A stretch of DNA of 17,677 nt from an uncultured Ruminococcus sp. GTDB lineage: Bacteria > Bacillota > Clostridia > Oscillospirales > Ruminococcaceae. The notes under the pieces are model-generated. The model did no database searches. It had not been told where the DNA came from and saw nothing but the letters and a program-made list of their open reading frames with translations. A program made the position numbers and the translations under genes. The stretch's first letter is position 1, and each line of letters starts with the position of its first letter. Positions 1-6,869 of the stretch are shown here, piece after piece. The stretch spans positions 1-17,677 of the forward strand of contig CALGTT010000432.1 in assembly GCA_937901485.1 (NCBI GenBank), written 5' to 3'.

Positions 1-61
1 ACTCGAACCTGCGGCATCTTGGTCCCAAACCAAGCACTCTACCAAACTGAGCTACATCCCG
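1..61 (-). tRNA. tRNA-Pro (anticodon TGG), partial, cut by the left edge
   Basis: Read on the minus strand from 61, the acceptor 5' arm CGGGATG is followed by TA, a GCTC/GAGT D-stem, an anticodon stem CTTGG/CCAAG around the loop TTTGGGA (anticodon TGG, decoding CCA and related Pro codons), a variable region and the start of the T-arm GCAGG-TTCGAGT. The last roughly 16 bases (3' half of the T-stem and the acceptor) lie outside the window. It sits 31 nt downstream of tRNA-Arg with no terminator or promoter visible between them, so both probably mature from one transcript. Confidence 0.95.
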
Positions 62-92
62 TTATTTCCGCATCGCTTCGCACAATGCGGTA

Positions 93-169
93 TGGTGCGC
101 CTGACAGAACTCGAATCTGCGGTCTGGGGAGTCGGAGTCCCCTGTTTTATCCAGCTAAACTACAGGCGC
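93..169 (-). tRNA. tRNA-Arg (anticodon CCG) with encoded CCA end
   Basis: On the minus strand the acceptor arms GCGCCTG and CAGGCGC pair perfectly over 7 bp. The D-stem is GTTT/AAAC. The anticodon stem GGGGA/TCCCC encloses CTCCGAC, giving anticodon CCG for the Arg codon CGG. The T-arm GCAGA-TTCGAGT-TCTGT pairs with one wobble. The discriminator A at 96 is followed by an encoded CCA (93-95). It is the first gene behind the promoter at 203-231 and is followed by tRNA-Pro. Confidence 0.95.
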
Positions 170-202
170 GTTTCCTGTGCCTTCCGACACAGTACCTTTA
201 TT

Positions 203-231
203 ATTATACCAGAAATACACTCTATTTGCAA
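203..231 (-). promoter_or_regulatory. Housekeeping-type promoter of the tRNA pair
   Basis: On the minus strand TTGCAA (226-231) and a perfect TATAAT (203-208) are separated by exactly 17 nt. Transcription would start near 196, about 27 nt before tRNA-Arg. Just upstream lies the 12-bp palindrome CAGAATATTCTG (242-253), of unknown meaning. Confidence 0.8.
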
Positions 232-275
232 TACTTAGTTTCAGAATATTCTGTGAACAAATCGTTTCGAATATG

Positions 276-572
276 TTAATAACAAATTCCGGAAAGATTC
301 ATCCAGAAATGCAATGCTTCGTCCGCAAGCAGATATGCCCCGAAATACACCGGACTTTCCTCCGCCATCCATGCTGACGGAAACGAATAGCTTCCTTCCA
401 ATATCTGCACATGTGTCCTGTCCTGCGCCGCCCTGACGCTTGCCACCGCGATGCCCTCGCGGTGCAGGGTGTTGTAGCCGCGCTGATAGACCAGCAGACA
501 CCCCCAGAGCACACCGCTGATGACCATGTGCAGTATAAGAAAAAGACCTGTGATCCGTAATTTTCCTTTCAT
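276..572 (-). CDS. Small membrane-anchored protein downstream of spoIIP, unknown function
   Basis: This 98-residue protein was not recognised. It starts with a short basic segment (MKGKLR) followed by one hydrophobic stretch at about residues 7-29, then a mostly soluble C-terminal part of about 65 residues that is rich in aromatic residues near its end (HFWMNLSGICY). This fits a single-pass protein with the C-terminus outside, or an uncleaved signal anchor. The ATG at 572 is preceded by GGAGGA at good spacing. It begins 21 nt after the spoIIP stop on the same strand, so it is probably co-transcribed with spoIIP and might have a sporulation role, which is inference from position only. Other start choices would remove the hydrophobic anchor. 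Confidence 0.65.
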   Translation of the reverse strand: MKGKLRITGLFLILHMVISGVLWGCLLVYQRGYNTLHREGIAVASVRAAQDRTHVQILEGSYSFPSAWMAEESPVYFGAYLLADEALHFWMNLSGICY

Positions 573-593
573 GTATCCTCCGTTTCCTGCGCG

Positions 594-1691
594 TCAGGTC
601 AGCCCCGATAATGCGCGTGCCAGTGATTTACCGATCAGTTCGCCGGCATATTCCGCCTGTTCCAACGTGTTGCCGTGAGAGCCGACCTCGATGAGCAGAC
701 TTCCGGTCGTCAGATCCTGATTGTACTTGCGGTAGTCAAACAGGATCGGGCGCGTCAATGTGGGATAATCCGCCTCCATCTGCTGCTGGAGCAGGCAGGC
801 AAAACGGAAATTCTGCATGTAATTCGGCATACCCATCGTCCCGTCATCACAGCCGGAGATGATCATCACCTGCGCCGCCTTTTTGCCGCCGATCTCTGCC
901 ACAGGCTGGCTGATCACATCATCCGCGCCGATGGCATCACGGTGAATGTCCAGCACGACCTTGATGGACGGATACTGCTCCAGAATTGCCCTGACCGTTT
1001 CCCTGCTCCGGTCATAGGAACCGGTGTAGGACGGGTAATCGTGAATCGTCCCGTCATGAATCACGGCAATGCCTGCCGCTTCAAGCTGTGCGGCAATCGC
1101 ATCCCCCACCATGACCATATTCTTGCTGCTGTCGGTGGTGCGGTAGTTGAAATTGCTGTCAAATGCCTCGCGCACATACGGCTCAAAGCTTTCGGTCGTG
1201 TGGGTGTGCATGATGAGCACCTGCGGCTCAGAATGCAGTGCAATGTCAAACGCGGGGCGCAGCCTGCTCTCTGTAAGGAGCTTTTCATTCGAAAGCGTTG
1301 TCAGATTCTGCACTTGTCCGGCATCTTCCAGATCAAAAAAACGTGTGCCGGAATATGCCGTGTACGTCACCTCACGCACCTCACCTGACAGCTCCCATGT
1401 TTCCGGATAGGGCTTCGGGCCGCGATCCGCAGGCGATGCCGCCGGTACTGCCGATTCTGTCGGCTCGGTCTCTGCGGCGATTCCGTAACCCTTTGACAGG
1501 TAGCAGGCAGGATCTTCTGTGAAGCAGGCATCCGTTTCCTTTGTGCATTCTGTCAGCTCGTCCGCGCCCCAGTCCAGAAGATCCGCCGTTGCAGGGATCA
1601 GCCGGAACAGCTCGGTTATCCCAAGCAGCGATGCACAGACCAGCGTCAGCAGGAGCGTTTTTTTGTGAAGCTTTCTCATTCTGCGCCGCAT
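594..1691 (-). CDS. spoIIP: Stage II sporulation protein P (SpoIIP-type peptidoglycan hydrolase)
   Basis: SpoIIP proteins are membrane-anchored amidase/endopeptidases that act with SpoIID and SpoIIM to thin septal peptidoglycan during forespore engulfment. The 365-residue product has a basic N-terminus and one membrane segment (about residues 12-32), a low-complexity linker (70-100), then the catalytic domain. Family motifs are visible: LIMHTHTTESF (159-169), SSKNMVMVGD (188-197), DGTIHDYPSYTGSYDRS (213-229), VLDIHRDA (246-253) and LLIEVGSHGN (332-341), with the His and Glu residues expected for metal binding. The frame is open much further upstream, to 2270, but that part lies antisense to the deacetylase gene. 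The ATG at 1691 is chosen because GAGAGGTG stands 6 nt before it and it places the membrane anchor at the start. The gene is divergent from the deacetylase and followed closely by a small membrane protein gene. Confidence 0.92.
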   Translation of the reverse strand: MRRRMRKLHKKTLLLTLVCASLLGITELFRLIPATADLLDWGADELTECTKETDACFTEDPACYLSKGYGIAAETEPTESAVPAASPADRGPKPYPETWELSGEVREVTYTAYSGTRFFDLEDAGQVQNLTTLSNEKLLTESRLRPAFDIALHSEPQVLIMHTHTTESFEPYVREAFDSNFNYRTTDSSKNMVMVGDAIAAQLEAAGIAVIHDGTIHDYPSYTGSYDRSRETVRAILEQYPSIKVVLDIHRDAIGADDVISQPVAEIGGKKAAQVMIISGCDDGTMGMPNYMQNFRFACLLQQQMEADYPTLTRPILFDYRKYNQDLTTGSLLIEVGSHGNTLEQAEYAGELIGKSLARALSGLT

Positions 1692-1723
1692 TCTTTCACC
1701 TCTCAGTATTGACGTGTTACTGA

Positions 1724-1806
1724 AGTATATGCAGTGCGGAAGAAAAATAGAATCCGGAAATCTGCGGCAGGATTCCGGAAAAACGGACACGCTTTGCGCA
1801 TATACT
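1724..1806. promoter_or_regulatory. Candidate divergent promoter/operator region between spoIIP and the deacetylase gene
   Basis: The 135-bp gap contains the same 9-mer GCATATACT in both orientations: minus strand at 1724-1732 (facing spoIIP) and plus strand at 1798-1806 (facing the deacetylase). Each lies upstream of its start codon at a distance that would suit a -10 element, although the plus-strand one would leave a very short leader. The sequence resembles the CATA-type -10 boxes of sporulation sigma factors (SigE/SigG group), but no convincing -35 boxes are seen. Between the boxes is a near-perfect inverted repeat, CCGGAAATC/GATTCCGG (1754-1778), which could be an operator. The assignment is inference. 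Confidence 0.35.
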
Positions 1807-1826
1807 CCATCACGGAGGGATGCAGA

Positions 1827-2699
1827 ATGTATCATTGTTACAATCCGAAACGGCTGTTCCGTCTGCTGATGCTCGACGGGATCGTGTTCATTTTCCTGCT
1901 GTGCTGTTCCCACATCGGTAAGCATGTCTTTTCCGCGGAAGTGCCGCAGGACGGCGTTTTTTTGCCTGTGGTAATGTATCACAGCATTACACCGGAGGCG
2001 CAGAGTGCCTATCAGGTGACAGCAGAACAGTTTGAGGATGATCTTGCCTATCTGTCCGCGCAGGGGTATGAAACGGTGAGCGTGGCAGAGCTGCTTGCCT
2101 ATACAAACGGCATGGGCACGCTGCCGCCGCATCCGGTGATGCTCACGTTCGATGATGGCTTTTACAACAATCTCTCGCTCGCACTCCCCCTGCTGGAGGA
2201 ATATGATATGTGCGCGGTGGTGTCGGTGGTGGGGAAATATACTGATGTGGACGCAGTGAACGATCCGCATTCGGATGCGTACTCCTACCTGACATGGGAG
2301 GATATCAACACACTGCTGGATTCAGGACGCGTGGAGATTGGCAGTCACACCTATGACCTGCACAGTATGGAGGAACGCGCAGGCTGTTCGATCCGTTACG
2401 GCGAAGATTCACAGGCATACGCGGAGCTTCTGACAAAGGACCTCGGACAGCTTCAGAGCCGTATGCAGGCAGAAACGAAAACCTGCCCCATTGCGTTTGC
2501 ATATCCTTACGGATACATCTGCAAGGAGAGCATTCCGGTGCTGCGTGAGCTGGGATTTCTCTGCACATTCACCTGCTATGAACGCCCGAACTACATCACA
2601 CGCGATCCGGAATGCCTGTTCGGACTTGATCGGTATAACCGAAACGGCGAGATGGGGACGGAGGCGTTTTTTGAGGGGATTCTGGAGGGGGAACAATAA
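1827..2699 (+). CDS. Membrane-anchored polysaccharide deacetylase (CE4 / NodB-homology family)
   Basis: CE4 enzymes remove N- or O-acetyl groups from chitin-like polymers or peptidoglycan using a divalent metal. The 290-residue protein has one N-terminal hydrophobic anchor (about residues 10-30), then the deacetylase fold: VVMYHSI (48-54), the metal/catalytic motif TFDDG (107-111), SHTYDLH (173-179) supplying two His, and AYPYG (225-229). All core motifs look intact, so an active extracellular enzyme is likely. The ATG at 1827 is preferred over an in-frame ATG at 1734 because GGAGGG stands just before it and because 1734 would add 31 non-hydrophobic residues ahead of the anchor. It is divergent from spoIIP, so a role in spore or septal peptidoglycan is possible but unproven. 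The substrate cannot be read from sequence. Confidence 0.88.
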   Translation: MYHCYNPKRLFRLLMLDGIVFIFLLCCSHIGKHVFSAEVPQDGVFLPVVMYHSITPEAQSAYQVTAEQFEDDLAYLSAQGYETVSVAELLAYTNGMGTLPPHPVMLTFDDGFYNNLSLALPLLEEYDMCAVVSVVGKYTDVDAVNDPHSDAYSYLTWEDINTLLDSGRVEIGSHTYDLHSMEERAGCSIRYGEDSQAYAELLTKDLGQLQSRMQAETKTCPIAFAYPYGYICKESIPVLRELGFLCTFTCYERPNYITRDPECLFGLDRYNRNGEMGTEAFFEGILEGEQ

Positions 2700-2728
2700 T
2701 TGCAAAATATACAAATTTCTGTTACAAT
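2700..2728 (+). promoter_or_regulatory. Housekeeping-type promoter upstream of the truncated gene
   Basis: TTGCAA (2700-2705), a 17-nt spacer and TACAAT (2723-2728). The -35 begins on the base right after the deacetylase stop codon. Transcription would start near 2735, just ahead of the ECF-type promoter, so the two would act in tandem. Confidence 0.65.
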
Positions 2729-2738
2729 AGAAACAGCA

Positions 2739-2767
2739 TGAAACCTTTCACACTCCATGCGCGTCTA
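2739..2767 (+). promoter_or_regulatory. ECF-sigma-type promoter (TGAAAC ... CGTCTA)
   Basis: TGAAACCTTT begins at 2739 and CGTCTA at 2762, with 17 nt between TGAAAC and CGTC. This is the classical layout of Firmicute extracytoplasmic-function sigma promoters (TGAAAC -35, CGTC-type -10). The expected transcription start is close to 2772. No ECF sigma gene is in the window, so the cognate factor is either elsewhere or lost. Confidence 0.6.
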
Positions 2768-2771
2768 ATAG

Positions 2772-3296
2772 ATGAATCAAAGCTTTGAGGACACAAGAAA
2801 AAGCAAAGGAGGGAGCAGGCATGAAGGAGATCCTTCTGCGGATGTTGTCCGCACATGGTACAATCCCGGCAGCGGCGTGGACACACTGGACGAAGAGGTC
2901 ATGTCCGAAACCATTCCGCAGCATGTACTGGTGGTAAAGGCAACCTATACCAATGATTCCGACCATGCGGTGGAGCATATCATTTTCCCGACGCTGTTCA
3001 CGATCAGAGACAATGTGGCAATGAAAAACGGAATGATGAAATCCGACATTGCAGAGAGAAACACAGAATTTCTTCATGATTTGAAAGCTGACGGCGGTTT
3101 CTTCTCCATTCAGTCTGAAAGCGGTATGCATAAAAATCACATCACGATTCCGGCTGGTGAGTCGGTGGATGTACAGCTTGCATACCTTGTCAGCGAGGAT
3201 ATGCTGGGCAGTCTGTATATGAACATGTACCGTAATTTCACACTGACTAAATTTGATGAAAAATTCCCCGTACTGGATCTTTGCGATTTGCAGTAA
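2772..3296 (+). CDS. Probable N-terminally truncated secreted/lipoprotein-type domain protein (DUF5067/DUF4352-like), possible remnant
   Basis: The open frame encodes up to 174 residues. From about residue 25 it looks like a real domain: TYTNDSDHA and AGESVDVQLAYLVSED resemble the immunoglobulin-like DUF5067/DUF4352 domains of clostridial lipoproteins, a tentative match by eye. Proteins of that kind normally start with a signal peptide or lipobox, and none is present here. The ATG at 2772 has no Shine-Dalgarno sequence and coincides with the predicted start point of the ECF-type promoter. The only strong ribosome binding site (2806-2812) serves an ATG at 2821 in another frame that stops after 38 codons. 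The reading frame was therefore probably broken by a deletion or frameshift, and residues 1-24 are likely not native. The transcript ends at the terminator at 3315-3346. Confidence 0.55.
   Translation: MNQSFEDTRKSKGGSRHEGDPSADVVRTWYNPGSGVDTLDEEVMSETIPQHVLVVKATYTNDSDHAVEHIIFPTLFTIRDNVAMKNGMMKSDIAERNTEFLHDLKADGGFFSIQSESGMHKNHITIPAGESVDVQLAYLVSEDMLGSLYMNMYRNFTLTKFDEKFPVLDLCDLQ
2806..2937 (+). other. Orphan strong ribosome binding site and 38-codon frame inside the truncated gene
   Basis: AAGGAGG (2806-2812) stands 8 nt before ATG 2821, ideal spacing. The frame begins MKEILLRMLSAHG and ends at a TAA at 2935-2937. It is in a different phase from the conserved downstream domain. The best explanation is that this was the original start of the gene, now disconnected by an indel or deletion. 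A genuine 38-residue peptide is possible but its later half looks like out-of-frame sequence. Confidence 0.35.
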
Positions 3297-3314
3297 TTTC
3301 CTCCATGACAGCAG

Positions 3315-3346
3315 AAAACCCTCAGCTTTGCAAGGCTGAGGGTTTT
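3315..3346. terminator. Bidirectional intrinsic terminator
   Basis: A perfect 12-bp stem AAAACCCTCAGC (3315-3326) / GCTGAGGGTTTT (3335-3346) with an 8-nt loop. A-tracts on one side and T-tracts on the other make it usable from both strands. It lies between the convergent genes ending at 3296 (+) and 3353 (-). Confidence 0.9.
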
Positions 3347-3352
3347 GTTCTA

Positions 3353-4054
3353 TTACACCGCATTCCAATAGGCAAAGAAAATCAGCACACATCCCCATGC
3401 GTTTCCTGTTTCTTTACGCACAAGGAGCATTCCATAGATCAGAAAGATGGTGCAGAGCATCTCAATGATGGCATCCGGCGTGACACCGACCGCACCATGG
3501 ATGAGAATACACATCACTGCACAGAAGAACGCACCCCAATCCCAGAAGCGGTACTTGGAGGGATACCGTTCGTTGATCTTATCGGCAATGACGACATAAT
3601 TGAAGCCCTCAAAAAAGCCCCAGCAGATTGCAGTAATTGCCATTCCGACCACATTGACGGGGAAGCCGGATGCCATGACCTCACGGGTGAAATTCACATC
3701 CGAAAACGGGAACCATGCATGTGCATTTCCGGCAGCGATCTGGTAAATGAGATCGGGCAGACAGCACAGTGCACTCAGTCCGACCGCCGGCAGAAGATTT
3801 TTGGTACGCAGACCATGGGACAGAAAGCTTTCACGGCGAAGAATGGACACAACGGTGATCCCCAGACCTGCTAATCCATACTGGAACAGTCCGCCCATCA
3901 TCAGGACACGCAAAAGAATGTGCACCTGTTTATCATATGCCACGCTGTTGATCTGGTTTCCGAAAATCATAAAAAAGCCGAGTACCAGCATGGAAATAAG
4001 AAAAATGATCCTTAAATCAATGTCAAGCTGTTTTTTTCGTTCCTGTGTTATCAT
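3353..4054 (-). CDS. Seven-TM membrane protein, possibly a distant CPBP (CAAX protease-like) relative
   Basis: The 233-residue product is strongly hydrophobic, with about seven membrane segments (near residues 14-31, 46-71, 86-105, 132-156, 170-190, 194-212 and 217-232). SHGLRTKNLLPA and the segment WGFFEGFNYVVIAD recall CPBP-family intramembrane proteases, but the defining EExxxR motif is absent (EGFNYV occupies the place) and only a lone His in ILIHG (184-188) follows. If it is a CPBP relative, it may not be catalytic. ATG 4054 is preferred over longer forms because AGGAGA stands 8 nt upstream and longer forms would run into metA. It begins 29 nt after the metA stop on the same strand and could be co-transcribed, with no obvious functional link. 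Confidence 0.7.
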   Translation of the reverse strand: MITQERKKQLDIDLRIIFLISMLVLGFFMIFGNQINSVAYDKQVHILLRVLMMGGLFQYGLAGLGITVVSILRRESFLSHGLRTKNLLPAVGLSALCCLPDLIYQIAAGNAHAWFPFSDVNFTREVMASGFPVNVVGMAITAICWGFFEGFNYVVIADKINERYPSKYRFWDWGAFFCAVMCILIHGAVGVTPDAIIEMLCTIFLIYGMLLVRKETGNAWGCVLIFFAYWNAV

Positions 4055-4083
4055 GATCGTATCTCCTGTCGTTTTTTGTATCG

Positions 4084-5022
4084 TTATGCGATTCCATCCT
4101 CCACCATCTGCGGCAGTTCCTCCAGATTGAAAGGCGTTTCCTGATACACGCAGTAGTTGAGCCAGTTGGAATACATCAGGTTCGCATGGCTTCTCCATGA
4201 GAATTTCGGGGTGCAGTTGGGATTGTTGCCGGGGAAGTAATTGAACGGCACTTCGATCGGCAAGCCCTTTTCCAGATCGCGGAAATACTCGTCCTTGAGC
4301 GTGTCGCGGACATATTCATTATGCCCCGTCAGGAAAAACTGCCGATGATTCTTGTTGCCCACAATATAAACGCCGGCAAGGGGAGAATAGGACAGGATCT
4401 CCAGCTGCGGGATCTTCTCAATATCCGCGCGGCGCGTTTCGGTGTGTCGGGAGTGCGGCACGGGGAATTCATCGTCAAAGCCGCGCAGAAGCGGCGTATT
4501 CGGGATCTCCGCCTTGTGGGGGAACACGCCGAACAGCTTCTTGTCCAGCTGGTACTTCGGCACGCCAAAATGATAGTACAGACCTGCCTGCGCCGCCCAG
4601 CAGATATGCATGGTGGAATACACATGTGTTTTCGTCCACTCCATGATGTCGCAAAGCTCCTGCCAGTAGTCCACATCTTCAAATTCCAGCTGCTCGACCG
4701 GTGCGCCGGTGATGATCATGCCGTCGTAGAAATCACCGCGGATCTGCGGAAAGGTCTTATAGAACGTGCTCAGGTGTGCCTTGGAGGTGTTCTTGGATAC
4801 ATGCTCGACCTGCAAAAGATCCACATCCACCTGCAAAGGCGAATTGCTCAGAAGCCGCATGAGCTGGCATTCCGTTTCAATCTTCTTCGGCATCAGATTG
4901 AGGATGAGCACCTTCAGCGGACGGATGTCCTGATGCTCTGCTCGGTTCTTCGGCATGACGAAGATGTTCTCCTCCTCCAATGTCTGGTAAGCCGGTAAAT
5001 TTTCGGGAATTCTGATCGGCAT
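4084..5022 (-). CDS. metA: Homoserine O-acetyltransferase (MetA family, acetyl-CoA type predicted)
   Basis: MetA acylates homoserine in the first committed step of methionine synthesis. The 312-residue product matches the family along its whole length: MPIRIPENLPA, RPLKVLILNLMPKKIETE (34-51), DGMIITGAPVE (100-110), the catalytic Cys141 in MHICWAAQAG, the His234/Glu236 pair in TGHNEY, and FSWRSHANL near the C-terminus. The residue after TGAPV is Glu110, where the E. coli succinyltransferase has Gly111. In this family that Glu is linked to acetyl-CoA rather than succinyl-CoA use, so the product is predicted to be O-acetylhomoserine. ATG 5022 has AAAGGAG at good spacing and gives the canonical N-terminus. 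No SAM riboswitch or T-box is visible upstream; the 5' region is the hairpin cluster at 5063-5183. Confidence 0.95.
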   Translation of the reverse strand: MPIRIPENLPAYQTLEEENIFVMPKNRAEHQDIRPLKVLILNLMPKKIETECQLMRLLSNSPLQVDVDLLQVEHVSKNTSKAHLSTFYKTFPQIRGDFYDGMIITGAPVEQLEFEDVDYWQELCDIMEWTKTHVYSTMHICWAAQAGLYYHFGVPKYQLDKKLFGVFPHKAEIPNTPLLRGFDDEFPVPHSRHTETRRADIEKIPQLEILSYSPLAGVYIVGNKNHRQFFLTGHNEYVRDTLKDEYFRDLEKGLPIEVPFNYFPGNNPNCTPKFSWRSHANLMYSNWLNYCVYQETPFNLEELPQMVEDGIA

Positions 5023-5062
5023 TCTGCCATCTCCTTTCTGGTGGTGGTGTACTTTGTGGAGC

Positions 5063-5183
5063 GCAGGGGGGCTCTGCCCCCCTGCATCCCCCCGCCAAAG
5101 GGATGGAATCCCTTTGGAATCCCGAGCCATTTTATCATTCCCCCTGCGGAGGAATGATAAAATCCTTAGATTGCAAAGCAATC
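5063..5183. repeat. Tandem hairpin cluster A upstream of metA
   Basis: Four consecutive perfect stems: GCAGGGGGGC/GCCCCCCTGC with loop TCT (5063-5085); CCAAAGGGAT/ATCCCTTTGG with loop GGA (5095-5117); ATTTTATCATTCC/GGAATGATAAAAT (5129-5163); GATTGC/GCAATC with loop AAA (5169-5183). No reading frame of interest crosses it. The first two have 10-bp stems and triloops. The layout resembles interspersed repeats of clostridial genomes more than a riboswitch. It lies between gpmI and metA, both transcribed leftward, so it would sit in the metA leader if metA is transcribed from beyond 5183. Confidence 0.7.
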
Positions 5184-5246
5184 ATTCTTGGGCAGGGATA
5201 CAGAAACAAAGCACGTTCAAACATAGTAATTATTCAGATATAGCAT

Positions 5247-5268
5247 ACGCCGCCCAAACGGACGGCGC
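5247..5268 (-). terminator. Hairpin after gpmI, weak terminator candidate
   Basis: ACGCCGCCC/GGACGGCGC forms a 9-bp G+C-rich stem (two wobbles when read on the minus strand) with a 4-nt loop, 16 nt past the gpmI stop. No clear T-run follows on the minus strand, so it may only stabilise the 3' end of the glycolytic transcript. Confidence 0.4.
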
Positions 5269-5283
5269 AGCATCATTTCAAAA

Positions 5284-6804
5284 TCAATCTACAATCAGAG
5301 ACTTACCGGTCATTTCAGCAGGCTGGGGGAGATCCAGCAGCTTCAGGATCGTCGGGGAGAGGTCAGCCAGAACGCCGCCCTCACGGAGCTTGCAGTCGCC
5401 TGCGCCTACCACGATGAACGGAACGGGATTTGTGGTGTGTGCGGTGAATGCACTGCCGTCCGGCTCGTACATCTTGTCTGCATTGCCATGGTCAGCGGTG
5501 ATCAGAGCCGCGCCGCCCTTTGCCAGAATTGCGTCCACCATTCTGCCAACGCAGGTGTCCACAGCCTCAACAGCAGCAACAGCTGCATCAAAAATACCGG
5601 TGTGACCTACCATGTCGCAGTTTGCATAGTTCAGGATGATGACATCGTACTTGTCGGACTCGATCGCTTCCACAACAGCGTCAGTGACTTCATATGCGCT
5701 CATTTCCGGCTTCATATCGAAGGTTTCCACATCGGGGGACTTGATGAGGATTCTGTCCTCGCCCTCGAACTGCTTCTCCTCGCCGCCGTTGAAGAAGAAG
5801 GTAACATGTGCATACTTCTGTGTCTCAGCAATTCTCAGCTGTGTCTTGCCGCACTTGCTCAGGTATTCGCCCAGTGTCATGGTCAGAGCTTCCGGCGGGA
5901 ATGCAACGGATACGTTCGGCATGGTTGCGTCATACTGTGCCATGCATACAAAATGCAGCGGGAAGAAGCCGTTCTTTCTCTCGAAACCGGTGAATGCCTC
6001 GTCCACAAATGCTCTTGTGATCTGTCTTGCACGGTCGGGGCGGAAATTGAAGAATACCACGCTGTCATCAGCCGCGATCTTTGCGCCGCCGTCTACAACG
6101 GTCGGGAGCATGAATTCGTCGGTGACTTCATTTGCATAGGAATCCTTGATTGCCTGTACAGGACAGCAAGCGGAAACGCCCTCGCCGTAAACCATTGCGG
6201 CATATGCCTTTTCCACACGATCCCAAGCGTTATCTCTGTCCATAGCGTAGAATCTGCCCATCACGGTAGCAACCTTGCCCACGCCGATCTCGTTCATCTT
6301 AGCTACAGCCTCTTCCATGAAGTCAGCTGCGGAGGACGGAGGAACGTCACGTCCATCGAGGAATGCGTGAACATACACCTTGTCCAGACCGTTCTTCTTT
6401 GCCATCTCGCACAGACCGTAGAGATGCTCCATATGGCTGTGTACGCCGCCGGGGGAGAGCAGACCCATCAGGTGCAGTGCGGATCCCTTTGCCTTGCAGT
6501 TCTCCATAGCGTCCACGAGTGCCTTGTTCTCGAAGAAATCGCCGTCCTTGATGGACTTGGAGATCTTTACCAGCATCTGGTAAACGATTCTGCCTGCGCC
6601 GATGTTGGTGTGACCAACCTCGGAGTTGCCCATCTGACCATCCGGCAGACCAACGTCAAGACCGCTTGCGCCGATGATGGTGTTCGGGCCCTGCATGTAT
6701 TTGTCAAGGTTCGGTGTCTTTGCAGCGACAATGGCATTGCCGTAATCGCTCGCATTATAGCCGAAACCGTCCATAATAATCAGTGCTACAGGTTTTTTGC
6801 TCAT
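5284..6804 (-). CDS. gpmI: 2,3-bisphosphoglycerate-independent phosphoglycerate mutase
   Basis: GpmI interconverts 3- and 2-phosphoglycerate in glycolysis and belongs to the metal-dependent alkaline-phosphatase superfamily. The 506-residue length fits the family. Visible motifs: IIMDGFGYN with Asp12, GQMGNSEVGHTNIGAGR with catalytic Ser61, HAFLDGRDVPPSSA, GRFYAMDRDNAWDR, FNFRPDRARQ and, near the C-terminus, ITADHGNADKM. All are intact. The start at 6804 (MSKKPVALI) is used because the in-frame ATG at 6822 overlaps the Shine-Dalgarno sequence AAAGGG that serves 6804. It is the last gene of the cluster pgk, tpiA, gpmI. Confidence 0.97.
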   Translation of the reverse strand: MSKKPVALIIMDGFGYNASDYGNAIVAAKTPNLDKYMQGPNTIIGASGLDVGLPDGQMGNSEVGHTNIGAGRIVYQMLVKISKSIKDGDFFENKALVDAMENCKAKGSALHLMGLLSPGGVHSHMEHLYGLCEMAKKNGLDKVYVHAFLDGRDVPPSSAADFMEEAVAKMNEIGVGKVATVMGRFYAMDRDNAWDRVEKAYAAMVYGEGVSACCPVQAIKDSYANEVTDEFMLPTVVDGGAKIAADDSVVFFNFRPDRARQITRAFVDEAFTGFERKNGFFPLHFVCMAQYDATMPNVSVAFPPEALTMTLGEYLSKCGKTQLRIAETQKYAHVTFFFNGGEEKQFEGEDRILIKSPDVETFDMKPEMSAYEVTDAVVEAIESDKYDVIILNYANCDMVGHTGIFDAAVAAVEAVDTCVGRMVDAILAKGGAALITADHGNADKMYEPDGSAFTAHTTNPVPFIVVGAGDCKLREGGVLADLSPTILKLLDLPQPAEMTGKSLIVD

Positions 6805-6869
6805 AGTAATTAACCCTTTCATTTTTTAAAATTCGCCATAAAGCATAGAAATCATCATAGATTTCCGAC

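Noticed and set aside
675..1388. A 237-codon open frame on the plus strand opposite spoIIP
   Set aside because: Shadow of spoIIP; the real strand carries all family motifs.
1692..2270. N-terminal extension of the spoIIP frame beyond 1691
   Set aside because: It lies antisense to the deacetylase gene, lacks a ribosome binding site and would put the membrane anchor in the middle of the protein.
3353..4054. Active CPBP-type CAAX protease
   Set aside because: The EExxxR glutamate pair needed for activity is not present; only a distant relationship is suggested.
5063..5418. CRISPR array or insertion-sequence ends in the hairpin-rich gaps
   Set aside because: The stems differ in sequence from one another, there are no equal direct repeats with regular spacers, and no transposase gene or target duplication is present.
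5437..6813. A 458-codon open frame on the plus strand opposite gpmI
   Set aside because: It is exactly antisense to a full-length, motif-complete gpmI, its translation is rich in Cys and His with no domain, and no ribosome binding site stands at its start. Biased codon use on the real strand explains it.
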